The notes under the pieces were generated by a model. The model saw only the letters and a program-made list of their open reading frames with translations. It searched no databases and was not told the origin of the DNA. This document shows positions 8,968 to 17,059 of a DNA stretch of 64,000 nt, piece after piece (the first letter of the stretch is position 1; the number at the start of each line of letters is the position of its first letter). The DNA is from Rubripirellula reticaptiva. Lineage in GTDB: Bacteria > Planctomycetota > Planctomycetia > Pirellulales > Pirellulaceae. The stretch lies in assembly GCF_007860175.1 (NCBI RefSeq), contig NZ_SJPX01000002.1, positions 310,001 through 374,000 of the forward strand, written 5' to 3'. Made by a program: the position numbers and the translations under genes.

Positions 8968-9804
8968 TTAAGGTACGGCTACTTCCGCATCACAAGTTTT
9001 TTCACCTTCACAACAACACGGCAGCGGTTTGGCTGCGGAATCATTCACGTGATCGACCAAAGACAACGGATCCAAACCTGCATCGCCAAGATTGACCGAC
9101 GCACGCAAAGCCGCAAGCGATTCGAGGTTGGCAAATCCGCGGCCCGATGCCGTGAAGCATCCTGTTGTGATCAACAAGACCGCGGCCGCAGCAGGGATCA
9201 CCATCGTGAACCGACGCGACAGCCACAGGGAACCCGCAACTAGCGCTGTTAGCGCCGGAACCGTGCCGACCCAGAACGCGAACATCACAACTGCACCCAT
9301 GACCGGGCTAGCCGTCCCGGCCGCGAACAACGCGAACAAGTACAACCATCCACATGGCAACAACGTCGTCAACAGTCCGGTTGCAAGAGCGCGACTGACC
9401 GGCGGCAATCGAAACAGATACGGTCTCATTTTGACCAACACGCCGCCAATCCGAGACGGCTTCGGCGGATGCGCTTCCTTGGACTGACCACGAATCAACG
9501 TCCATAATTTCAACGCACCAACGATCACCATCAATCCGCCCACGACTCGCGCGGCAGCGACTTGGATGCCAATCCAACTACCGCCGACATCAATCGCACT
9601 TCCAATTCCGCCGGCAATCAAACCAGCCAAAACGTAGGTCAACATGCGGCCGACGTGATACATCGCAGTCGACATAACCACAGTGCGACGTGGCGCTTTG
9701 TCACCGATGCCACTGGCCCACATCGCCAACGGACCACACATACCGACACAGTGCATGCTACCCAGCAGACTAGCGGTGACGACGGCGGTGATCAGAATCC
9801 ACAT
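8968..9804 (-). CDS. Sulfite exporter TauE/SafE-like (UreH/DsbD_2-type) membrane protein
   Basis: A 278-aa protein with about six membrane helices. Helix 1 carries GSMHCVGMCGPLAMW, with Cys19 and Cys23, the signature of the SafE/UreH-like family commonly found inside cbb3 clusters between ccoGH and ccoI. The family is thought to handle copper or thiols during oxidase maturation, although it is annotated as a sulfite exporter. Oddly, the C-terminus ends in a Cys cluster, PLPCCCEGEKTC (Cys263-265, Cys271), which could bind copper. The gene ends 5 nt before ccoI and belongs to the same operon. Transported substrate is not established. Confidence 0.85.
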   Translation of the reverse strand: MWILITAVVTASLLGSMHCVGMCGPLAMWASGIGDKAPRRTVVMSTAMYHVGRMLTYVLAGLIAGGIGSAIDVGGSWIGIQVAAARVVGGLMVIVGALKLWTLIRGQSKEAHPPKPSRIGGVLVKMRPYLFRLPPVSRALATGLLTTLLPCGWLYLFALFAAGTASPVMGAVVMFAFWVGTVPALTALVAGSLWLSRRFTMVIPAAAAVLLITTGCFTASGRGFANLESLAALRASVNLGDAGLDPLSLVDHVNDSAAKPLPCCCEGEKTCDAEVAVP

Positions 9805-9855
9805 TGAGAAATCGTTTGGGGGTTTAAGCTTGAATCGTTATCAGGAACAAAGCGG

Positions 9856-10377
9856 TTAGGTAGTTGGGATATCGATTTCAACCGACTTCCTCATCGGCAC
9901 CTCGGCACCCTCGATGAAGATCTCGACTTGCCAGAGTCCCGGACGAGCCATCGGTGCAAGAGTTAAGTATCGCCCTTTTCCAACCGACGGCAATTCAAAA
10001 CGCTCAATGTCCGAAGCTCGAGCATGGTGATAGACGCTCCCAACGATTCGCAGGTCGTCGACCGGGTTGCCAGACTCGTCAGTTACCGACACCTCGGTCG
10101 CGCGAAATCCATTGCCGTCAGACACATCCGATGCTTCGATTTCTACCGACCATCCCATACGTTCTGCGGCCATCACCTCGCGCCGGGTCATGTCCCAATC
10201 CAACGCCTCGTTATGGTAGTCCGGCACCACTGCAACCGTTGGATCGCCCGTTGCCAAGCGAATGGCGACGAAACCAATCACGAGCTGCAATCCCAATAGC
10301 ACCACTACTAGTGAAACCCAGAATCGTCTCGCACTTCGTTCCGCAGCAAATTCGGATTTAGCTTTTTCAGTTTGCAT
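9856..10377 (-). CDS. ccoH: FixH/CcoH family protein
   Basis: A 173-aa protein with one N-terminal membrane helix (FWVSLVVVLLGLQLVIGFV) and a periplasmic beta-rich domain. It matches the FixH family by layout and phrases such as PDYHNEALDWD and the closing RPGLWQVEIFIEG. CcoH interacts with cbb3 subunits during assembly. I chose the ATG at 10377, which lies 7 nt after the ccoG stop; a TTG at 10401 would add eight residues and overlap ccoG. It sits between ccoG and the SafE-like gene. Confidence 0.85.
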   Translation of the reverse strand: MQTEKAKSEFAAERSARRFWVSLVVVLLGLQLVIGFVAIRLATGDPTVAVVPDYHNEALDWDMTRREVMAAERMGWSVEIEASDVSDGNGFRATEVSVTDESGNPVDDLRIVGSVYHHARASDIERFELPSVGKGRYLTLAPMARPGLWQVEIFIEGAEVPMRKSVEIDIPTT

Positions 10378-10384
10378 GGTCAAA

Positions 10385-11905
10385 TTACGTTCGCGGTCCA
10401 AGGATGCGGAATTCCATCATTCGTTCGTTTTCACTTGCATCGCTGACCTTCAACGTTGCCAACTCGTTCCCATCGCCGAACGTCGCCCGGGCAGGGAACC
10501 GCAAACTAAACGGTACTAGTTTTGAATCACCTGGTTCAAGAGTCAGCTTTTCGGCGTCGATCACGTCAAGCAACGTTCCTTGGGGCGAAACCATCTGCAG
10601 TGCATAAGACTGGGTCTCGCCCGTTCGATTGACCAATCGCAAATGGAACGAGTTCGAAACTAGACCGTCGCCAGCGACCGTGAATGGATTGCCTTTGCCG
10701 CGAATCACCCGTGCATCAAATCCGGACTTCACACCCAAAGCAAACAGGAAACCGCCAAGCACCACCGACAAGATCAGCGGGTAAATGATCGTTCGAGCAC
10801 GAACCAACTTCTTGGGTTTGCGTGCGATCCCGTCTTGCGAACTGTACCTGATCAAACCTCTCGCCGAGCCAACTTTGTCCATCACTGAATCACAAGCATC
10901 GATGCACTGAGTGCAATTGATGCATTCCATTTGCAGCCCGTCACGAATGTCGATCCCAGTCGGGCAGACAACGACGCACTGATTGCAGTCAACACAATCA
11001 CCGGCCATTTTCCCCGTCGCTTCGTCGACGACACGTTTACCTTTTTTGCGTGGTTCGCCGCGAACGGGATCGTATGCCACGATCAACGATTGCTCGTCCA
11101 ACATCACTGACTGGAACCGCCCATACGGGCAAGCGATCAAGCACATCTGTTCCCGGAAGAACAGAAAATCAAACATCATCAAACCTGTTGTACCCGCCAT
11201 CACCAAGAATGCAGCAGGGTGCTGTATCGGCGAACGGAAGATCCAAGTCGAAAGTTTTTCGGTACCGACAAAATAAGCCAGGAACGTGTGCGCCAAAAAC
11301 ATACAGAGCACCAAGTAGACCGCGACTCGCGCGACCTGCAAGAATCCGTTTCGACCACTCTTTGGCTTGCCGCCCTTACCAACTGTCCCTTCAAAGAACC
11401 GATCGATCGGACGGAACAAGAACTCCATGTAGACCGTTTGCGGACAAGCCCAACCGCACCAAGCGCGACCCGAAATCGCAGTCAACAGCACAATCGAGAT
11501 GAACACCGTCAGCATCAACAGCGCTAACAGGACTGTGTCGGTGGGATAAAACGTCCGTCCAAAAACGGTGAACTCGCGAGCCACGATGTCCATCAAAATC
11601 AGCGGCTTGCCAAACACCCGTAGGTGAGGCACCAGGACGAACACCACCATCAAAACGTAGGCGACGACGCGGCGTTTTTTCCACCAGCCACCAGGCGATA
11701 GTTTTGGCCTCAACCAACGTCGACTACCGTCGGCTTCTAACGTGCTTAGCACATGATCGGGCGAATCCAGCAACGCCGAATTCGAGCTACCTCCCCCACC
11801 CGACGAAGAATGCATCGTCGTCGCTCGAGGATCACACCCGCCTCGTCCGGAACCACAACCTTGGCAAGACGCATTGCCCAACGAAATTGGCAACGACATG
11901 CTCAT
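10385..11905 (-). CDS. ccoG: Cytochrome oxidase accessory protein CcoG (FixG/RdxA)
   Basis: A 506-aa membrane iron-sulfur protein of the CcoG family, implicated in copper reduction for cbb3 biogenesis. After an N-terminal region come membrane helices (from about residue 80), GRAWCGWACPQTVYMEF (Cys150, Cys154) and two 4Fe-4S ferredoxin motifs (Cys304/307/310/314 and Cys328/331/334/338). A C-terminal Ig-like FixG domain follows helix 5 (VILSVVLGGF region). Unusually, the first 45 residues contain CQGCGSGRGGC (Cys14, 17, 24) and a Gly/Ser run, an extension not usual in proteobacterial CcoG. A 164-nt gap separates it from ccoP; it may still be one transcript. Confidence 0.94.
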   Translation of the reverse strand: MSMSLPISLGNASCQGCGSGRGGCDPRATTMHSSSGGGGSSNSALLDSPDHVLSTLEADGSRRWLRPKLSPGGWWKKRRVVAYVLMVVFVLVPHLRVFGKPLILMDIVAREFTVFGRTFYPTDTVLLALLMLTVFISIVLLTAISGRAWCGWACPQTVYMEFLFRPIDRFFEGTVGKGGKPKSGRNGFLQVARVAVYLVLCMFLAHTFLAYFVGTEKLSTWIFRSPIQHPAAFLVMAGTTGLMMFDFLFFREQMCLIACPYGRFQSVMLDEQSLIVAYDPVRGEPRKKGKRVVDEATGKMAGDCVDCNQCVVVCPTGIDIRDGLQMECINCTQCIDACDSVMDKVGSARGLIRYSSQDGIARKPKKLVRARTIIYPLILSVVLGGFLFALGVKSGFDARVIRGKGNPFTVAGDGLVSNSFHLRLVNRTGETQSYALQMVSPQGTLLDVIDAEKLTLEPGDSKLVPFSLRFPARATFGDGNELATLKVSDASENERMMEFRILGPRT

Positions 11906-12069
11906 TTTCGATCACTCAATTCGCACCGTATTTGACGCGAACTCCTATACAAAACTCTTCAAATGATATGGCAGAGTCCATCAATCTGATCGCTGCGGCA
12001 GTCACGACGTTTTCCAGAGACAACGACGCGATCGGACTAGGCCCCTGTGAAGCACTACGGCTTCGCCAC

Positions 12070-12702
12070 TTATTCTTCTTTTTCCTCTTCATCTTCTTCT
12101 GGTGGAGCCGCAGGCCACTCAGCAATTTTCTTACCCTCAGGAATGCGTCCTGCCAAATCCTTGCCACGCAAACTGGCCACGTATGCCGATACCAACACGA
12201 CTTCGTTGGGGTGCAAACGGTTCGACCATTTCGGCATCGCACCGCCACCAGCGCCTTCGTTGATGACCTTGGCGATATCTTCGATCTTGTTCACGTTCTT
12301 GAACATTTCATCGGTCAAGTTCGGACCAATTTTTCCTTCGCCGTCACGTCCGTGACACGAAATGCAGTTGGCTTTGAAGACCGACTCGCCGACCTTCACC
12401 CAACTGTCCTTGTGCATGTACTTCACGATCGTTGCTTCATCGGGACTCAGTTCTCCGATCTCTGCAAATTGCAATCGCGTGTTCGCAGCCAAGGCAATGC
12501 CATACTGGTCCTCGACGCTGCGTCCGGCCGCGCCGCCGTGATAGAACATCCAGTAGAACGGGCTGAACGCTATGCATCCGACGAACAACCACTTCCACCA
12601 TCCCGGCAGCGGATTGTCATACTCTTCGATTCCGTCGTACGCGTGATCCATGATCAGCGATTCATCGGAACTGTTCGTGCCGTTTGATTGAGATTTACTC
12701 AT
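12070..12702 (-). CDS. ccoP: cbb3 oxidase subunit III, monoheme CcoP
   Basis: A 210-aa membrane-anchored cytochrome c. Residues 22-55 match the FixP N-terminal domain (DGIEEYDNPLPGWWKWLF plus one membrane helix). A single cytochrome c domain follows, with CISCH at 113-117 and likely axial Met156 (GGAMPKW). Classical CcoP has two such domains, so this is a monoheme version. The tail is very acidic (EEDEEEKEE). I chose the ATG at 12702 because GGAGG lies upstream and the FixP motif then starts near the N-terminus; the frame is open to 12744. The start overlaps ccoQ by 8 nt. Confidence 0.9.
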   Translation of the reverse strand: MSKSQSNGTNSSDESLIMDHAYDGIEEYDNPLPGWWKWLFVGCIAFSPFYWMFYHGGAAGRSVEDQYGIALAANTRLQFAEIGELSPDEATIVKYMHKDSWVKVGESVFKANCISCHGRDGEGKIGPNLTDEMFKNVNKIEDIAKVINEGAGGGAMPKWSNRLHPNEVVLVSAYVASLRGKDLAGRIPEGKKIAEWPAAPPEEDEEEKEE

Positions 12703-12874
12703 AACGCGGGTCCTCCACGTCGTCGGAAAGCGGAATAGAAGCAAAACGTGCCGAAGCTTGGCTGCTTAACTTGAACGCGCCGTAAAAAATCACAGCAAAC
12801 GCGGCCACAAACAGCCCCAGTGCCACCTCGGCGTAAGCCGAATAGTCCAAGGCACTCACGAGGTCTTTGATCAT
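12695..12874 (-). CDS. ccoQ: CcoQ-like small membrane subunit
   Basis: A 59-aa open frame starting at ATG 12874, between the CcoN/O fusion gene and ccoP. It reads MIKDLVSALDYSAYAEVALG, then a membrane helix (LFVAAFAVIFYGAFKL) and a polar tail ending DDVEDPRYE. Size, single helix and position match CcoQ, the small subunit that stabilises cbb3 oxidase. It overlaps the ccoP start by 8 nt, and the ccoP Shine-Dalgarno lies inside its last codons, which indicates coupled translation. CcoQ sequences are poorly conserved, so position is the main argument. Confidence 0.8.
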   Translation of the reverse strand: MIKDLVSALDYSAYAEVALGLFVAAFAVIFYGAFKLSSQASARFASIPLSDDVEDPRYE

Positions 12875-12943
12875 TGGTATTCAGATTTAAGAGTTGATGA
12901 ACAGTACAAACGCAAAACGGACGCCTTTGGTAACCGAAATCGG

Positions 12944-15346
12944 TTACTGGGCGGCAACCTGATCCTGCACCTCGTTTGACGGGTTGGCTGCCGACTCAGT
13001 ATCTTCACCCGACGGAGCCGCGGTCGCTGGCTCGGCTTCGGGAGTTTCAATCGCTGGCGTCGCCCCCGCAGGCGGTTCTTCGGTTCGGAACAAGTCCGTA
13101 CCGACTCTCTGCAAGTATGCGATCACTGCCATCGCTTGTTTGTCCTGCATCGCCGCGGGACCACCTTGCTGGACCACTTCGGCTGCAATTGCTTCGGCTT
13201 GACGACGGGCAACTGCTTCGGTGTTATTGAGGTCCTCGTCACTATACGGAGCCCCCAAGAACGCAGCCGCGCGAACGTGTGGCTCGATCGCATTGAACTT
13301 CAAGTCTTCGGTCAATAAATGCACATAGCTGGGCATGACCGAACCGGGCGAAACCAATTCGGGATTCTCGAAGTGAGTCCAGTGCCAAAAACTACTTTGC
13401 TTGCCGCCTTCGCGAGCCAAGTCAGGCCCGATCCGACGACTGCCCCATTGGAACGGACGGTCGTAAATGAATTCACCTGGTTTGCTGTACTCGCCGTACC
13501 GTTTGGTTTCAGAAACCATCGGCCGAATTTGTTGCGAGTGACAGTTGTAACAACCTTCGGACACATAAATGTGACGCCCGGCGAGTTCTAGCGGCGTGTA
13601 TGGCTTGACTGTTGCAATGGTCGGCACGTTCGAACGAATCAAGAACGTCGGCACCAATTCAAACAGCGTCGCGATAACCACCGCAAGGGTTGTTAGCACT
13701 GTGAACTTAACGGGCAAGCGTTCCCATCGGCGGTGCCAATCCATGCGTCCAAAACGATCGACCTTCTTGCCAAGCTCCAACATTGGAACATCTTTAAGCG
13801 GTGATTCGGTGGGGACAGCATGGTCGCCAGCGTAGTCCTTGGACAATCGAGGTGCCGAATAGACGGGAACCTCGTACGTAGCCGGACGCCCGAGCCATGT
13901 CATCAAAGTGTTCAGACAAAGCATGACCACACCGCTGAAGTACAACAGTCCGCCAACGATTCGCAACCACCACAAAGGCACAACCGACTGGATCGTTTCG
14001 ATGAAGTCGGGATAGGCCAAGTGACCGGTTTCGTCCATCGCACGCCACATCAAACCTTGCATCAGGCCGGCAGCGTAGATCGGGATGATGTAAAGCAGAA
14101 TGCCCAACGTGCCAGTCCAGAAGTGCAGACTGACTAGCTTGGGGCTCCAGATTTTTGTTTGATACAAACGGGGCAGCAGCCAATAGACCATGCCAAAGAT
14201 CATAAATCCGTTCCAACCCAGTGCACCGGAGTGAACGTGTGCGATCGTCCAGTCGGTGTAGTGGCTCAGCGCGTTGATCGCTTTGATCGACAACATCGGT
14301 CCTTCGAACGTACTCATGCCGTAGAACGTGATCCCAACGACGAAGAACTTCAGCACCGGGTCAGCGGCGACCTTGTGCCAGGCGCCACGAAGCGTCAGCA
14401 GACCGTTGATCATCCCGCCCCATGACGGCATCCACAGCATCAAACTGAACAACATGCCCAGCGTGCTGGCCCATTCTGGCAGCGAGGTGTAGTGCAAGTG
14501 GTGCGGGCCGGCCCAAATGTAAATGAACACCAAAGACCAAAAGTGAATGATGCTAAGCCGGTAACTGAACACCGGTCGCTCGGCCGCCTTGGGCAGGAAG
14601 TAATACATCAGCCCCAGAAACGGCGTTGTCAAGAAGAACGCGACCGCGTTGTGACCGTACCACCACTGCATAAAAGCGTCCTGGACGCCTGCGTAAACGC
14701 TGTAACCTTTGAACAAACCGGCCGGTACAACCAAGTTGTTGAAAACGTGCAACACCGCGACCGTCACGATCGTGGCGATATAGAACCACAGCGCGACGTA
14801 CATGTGTCGTTCGCGACGATGGATCAACGTCATCAGGAAGTTGCCGCCGAAGATGAACAACCAAACCACGGCGATCAGAATATCGATCGGCCACTCAAGT
14901 TCCGCGTACTCGCGACTTTGAGTGATTCCAAGCGGCAAGGTGATGGCGGCCGAAACGATGACCGCCTGCCAACCCCAAAAGTGCAACCGGCTGAGCACGT
15001 CGCTCCACATCCGCGTTTTGCACAATCGTTGGGTGCTGTAGTAGATCGCGGCAAAGATGCCGTTACCGGCAAATGCGAAAATCGCAGCGTTGGTGTGCAG
15101 CGGACGCAGTCGACCAAAGGCAAACCAAGGCGCCCCGTTGGTGAGCCACGGCACTACCAAAATGATTGCAACAATCAATCCTACCAGCGTTGCGACCAAT
15201 CCCCACACAATCGTCGCGGTGACGAACATGCGGACAATTTTGTCGTCGTAGCTGAAATGTTCCAGTTGGACGTCGGAAGCGGAAGAAGAAGATGGAGGAT
15301 GACTAGAGGACGCGTCATGCGAGTCCGAATCAATAACGTTGGCCAT
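12944..15346 (-). CDS. ccoNO: Fused cbb3 oxidase subunits I and II (CcoN-CcoO)
   Basis: An 800-aa fusion. Residues 35-490 are CcoN with about 12 membrane helices and all metal ligands: His84 (LHTNA) and His372 for haem b, His232 (WYGHN) and His282/283 (GPHHLHY) for CuB, His370 for haem b3, plus Glu348. A linker leads to CcoO: one helix (about 546-566), the haem c motif CYNCH (599-603) and Met671 (GSVMPSY). The C-terminal 45 residues are Ala/Glu/Pro-rich. The protein reduces oxygen to water with high affinity and pumps protons. The frame is open to 15481. I prefer ATG 15346; ATG 15412 is possible, and neither has a clear Shine-Dalgarno. It is the first gene of the cco operon. Confidence 0.93.
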   Translation of the reverse strand: MANVIDSDSHDASSSHPPSSSSASDVQLEHFSYDDKIVRMFVTATIVWGLVATLVGLIVAIILVVPWLTNGAPWFAFGRLRPLHTNAAIFAFAGNGIFAAIYYSTQRLCKTRMWSDVLSRLHFWGWQAVIVSAAITLPLGITQSREYAELEWPIDILIAVVWLFIFGGNFLMTLIHRRERHMYVALWFYIATIVTVAVLHVFNNLVVPAGLFKGYSVYAGVQDAFMQWWYGHNAVAFFLTTPFLGLMYYFLPKAAERPVFSYRLSIIHFWSLVFIYIWAGPHHLHYTSLPEWASTLGMLFSLMLWMPSWGGMINGLLTLRGAWHKVAADPVLKFFVVGITFYGMSTFEGPMLSIKAINALSHYTDWTIAHVHSGALGWNGFMIFGMVYWLLPRLYQTKIWSPKLVSLHFWTGTLGILLYIIPIYAAGLMQGLMWRAMDETGHLAYPDFIETIQSVVPLWWLRIVGGLLYFSGVVMLCLNTLMTWLGRPATYEVPVYSAPRLSKDYAGDHAVPTESPLKDVPMLELGKKVDRFGRMDWHRRWERLPVKFTVLTTLAVVIATLFELVPTFLIRSNVPTIATVKPYTPLELAGRHIYVSEGCYNCHSQQIRPMVSETKRYGEYSKPGEFIYDRPFQWGSRRIGPDLAREGGKQSSFWHWTHFENPELVSPGSVMPSYVHLLTEDLKFNAIEPHVRAAAFLGAPYSDEDLNNTEAVARRQAEAIAAEVVQQGGPAAMQDKQAMAVIAYLQRVGTDLFRTEEPPAGATPAIETPEAEPATAAPSGEDTESAANPSNEVQDQVAAQ

Positions 15347-15800
15347 GGAGCGTTTGGTTGCTTCGATAGTTTTCCTTGCAGCCTCAACCGATAGAAACTG
15401 CTTCAGTCGCATTTGATAACAAGTGCGGTGCCAGTGAACGCCCAAAAAGCGGCTGGAAAGCGATCTGCGTCGGAACGCCACACTTTGTTACCGTTTTCAC
15501 GAGCGATTGACGCGCGTTCATGTTTCACCCAAGTACCGCCTCTTCCCAACGGTGCCCCAAATCGCACAAGGAGAGACACAGAGTGCGCGTGAACGCACAC
15601 CTGTGACAGGCGTGGCTGACATGCCGGGTGGCCTAGCTTCTGGGTCGCGAAACCTGTCTCGGGTTGCCGGCCTGATCGGCGATTTCCCCAAAGCCTTGAC
15701 GATTTTCGCTACGGTTCTGCACGACGGCGTAGCGGAGATGAACCGACAGGACTACATCTGGTGCAGCCACATCGACGGGACGGCCGCTTGCTTTCCACGG
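15347..15800. promoter_or_regulatory. 454-nt upstream region of the cco operon
   Basis: This lies between ccoNO and the downstream end of the DHOD-like gene and should contain the cco promoter. I looked for an FNR/FixK box (TTGAT-N4-ATCAA) and did not find one. An 11-bp palindrome CCTGTGACAGG lies at 15600-15610, and beside it is a short hairpin (GTGCG at 15583-15587, CGCAC at 15594-15598). Either could be a regulator site. No coding sequence is credible here. Confidence 0.35.
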
Positions 15801-16859
15801 TCACTCTGACGATGTGCCAGTATCGAGATGACCGAAGCGATCACCGTGTAGGTCAAGGTCACCGCTGCCCGGGAAAGCGACTCGCGACGACAAGGCCTTG
15901 GTATACGCCACTCGTTCGTCTTCGGAACTAAATTCGAGCGGACGTTTGGTCTGCAGTTCATGGATCGACTGGATACCGTTGTGATCCATGTATTCGACCA
16001 AACCGTCAACCAAGCTGCGAATCACATCGGGCCCGTTGCGGTAGAGTTCCGACGTCACCATAACGGCGTCAGCACCGGCCAACAGAGCACGAATCACGTC
16101 TTCGACGGTGCCAATCCCGCCGCATGCAGCTAATGACATCGCAGGACATGACGCATGAACTCGCATGATCGAGCCGAGTGAGCCGACGATGCTGCCCGGT
16201 TCGGTCAGCCCCCAGGAGTGACGGACGGTCAGCGAATCCAAGCAGATTTCGACATTCGGCTTGCGACCATACAGCACCAATCCTTGGCACCCTGAAACCA
16301 AGTGACGAGCAAGGTGAGCGACGCTGGTGTATTCGCGTTCGAGCTTCAGAAAAAGCGGAATTGAGATCGCGTTATTGATCGACACGACCAACCGGACCAG
16401 CGACTCTTCGATCTCGCGGGGTCCTGCGTCAATCAACCCGTCGGAATGATGAACAGCCAGTTCGATCGCCGCCGCGCCTGCTTCTTCGACTTCGCCTGCA
16501 AAGTCCAACCAATTGCCGTCACTTTCGCCATTGAGGCTGGCGATGACGGGAATGTTCAATTGTGCGCTGGCGCGATTGACGATCGCCAGGTACGTGTCAG
16601 CATCTTTGCAGGTCGAGTAGTCCTGCATCCGTTCGCTCCGCTGGCTAAGCTGCAGTTCCCGTTCGCTGAGTTCGATTCCTCGAGTTTGATTCCAGTGAAC
16701 GATCTGCTCTTCGAACAACGACGGAAGCACGATCGCGCCAGCCCCAGCCGACTCGATCGCCACCCGAGTCTGATCTTGTGAGGTCAGCGGACACGCACCG
16801 ACGATGATGGGCGAAGCCAACGTTAAGCTTCCGTAGCGGGTCGTCAAATCAATGGTCAT
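15801..16859 (-). CDS. Dihydroorotate dehydrogenase-like flavoprotein
   Basis: A 352-aa TIM-barrel protein resembling class 1 dihydroorotate dehydrogenases, in the 'dihydroorotate dehydrogenase-like' group. FMN-site elements are visible: LTLASPIIVGACPLT at the N-terminus, FLKLEREYTS mid-protein, and AACGGIGTVEDVIRALLAGADAV towards the C-terminus in two parts (AACGGIGT, LLAGADAVMVTS). The segment that normally carries the catalytic Cys or Ser reads ELAVHHSDG, with no Cys, so true pyrimidine synthesis is doubtful. ATG 16859 is preceded by AGGAGAG. The gene lies 200 nt downstream of the stress-protein gene on the same strand. Substrate unknown. Confidence 0.8.
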   Translation of the reverse strand: MTIDLTTRYGSLTLASPIIVGACPLTSQDQTRVAIESAGAGAIVLPSLFEEQIVHWNQTRGIELSERELQLSQRSERMQDYSTCKDADTYLAIVNRASAQLNIPVIASLNGESDGNWLDFAGEVEEAGAAAIELAVHHSDGLIDAGPREIEESLVRLVVSINNAISIPLFLKLEREYTSVAHLARHLVSGCQGLVLYGRKPNVEICLDSLTVRHSWGLTEPGSIVGSLGSIMRVHASCPAMSLAACGGIGTVEDVIRALLAGADAVMVTSELYRNGPDVIRSLVDGLVEYMDHNGIQSIHELQTKRPLEFSSEDERVAYTKALSSRVAFPGSGDLDLHGDRFGHLDTGTSSE

Positions 16860-17014
16860 GACACTCTCCTTCGCTGATCTAGCCGGATTAAATGCAATCG
16901 ACGCCCACGCCGAGGAACTGATGCGAACCGAGTGATATTAGAGCCGATTGACAATTGCGATGCCAAACGCAAATCCCACGACTCGAAACTTCCAGCCGAG
17001 GTCTTTGGCATCAC

Positions 17015-17041
17015 ATTCTCTAGCAACAATTCTCTAGCAAC
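17015..17041. repeat. 14-bp tandem duplication
   Basis: The 14-mer ATTCTCTAGCAACA is followed directly by ATTCTCTAGCAAC, in the spacer between the DHOD-like and stress-protein genes. It looks like a recent slippage event. No function is suggested. Confidence 0.6.
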
Positions 17042-17059
17042 GCATTCGGTTACGGCCTC

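Noticed and set aside
11704-12687. 327-codon plus-strand open frame
   Set aside because: It is antisense to ccoP and ccoQ and overlaps ccoG; its composition is that of a reverse-complement reading, with no family motif.
14492-15394. 300-codon plus-strand open frame
   Set aside because: It is antisense to the CcoN part of the fusion, where all metal ligands are conserved on the minus strand.
15507-15809. 100-codon plus-strand frame upstream of cco
   Set aside because: No domain and no ribosome site; it lies in a probable promoter region.
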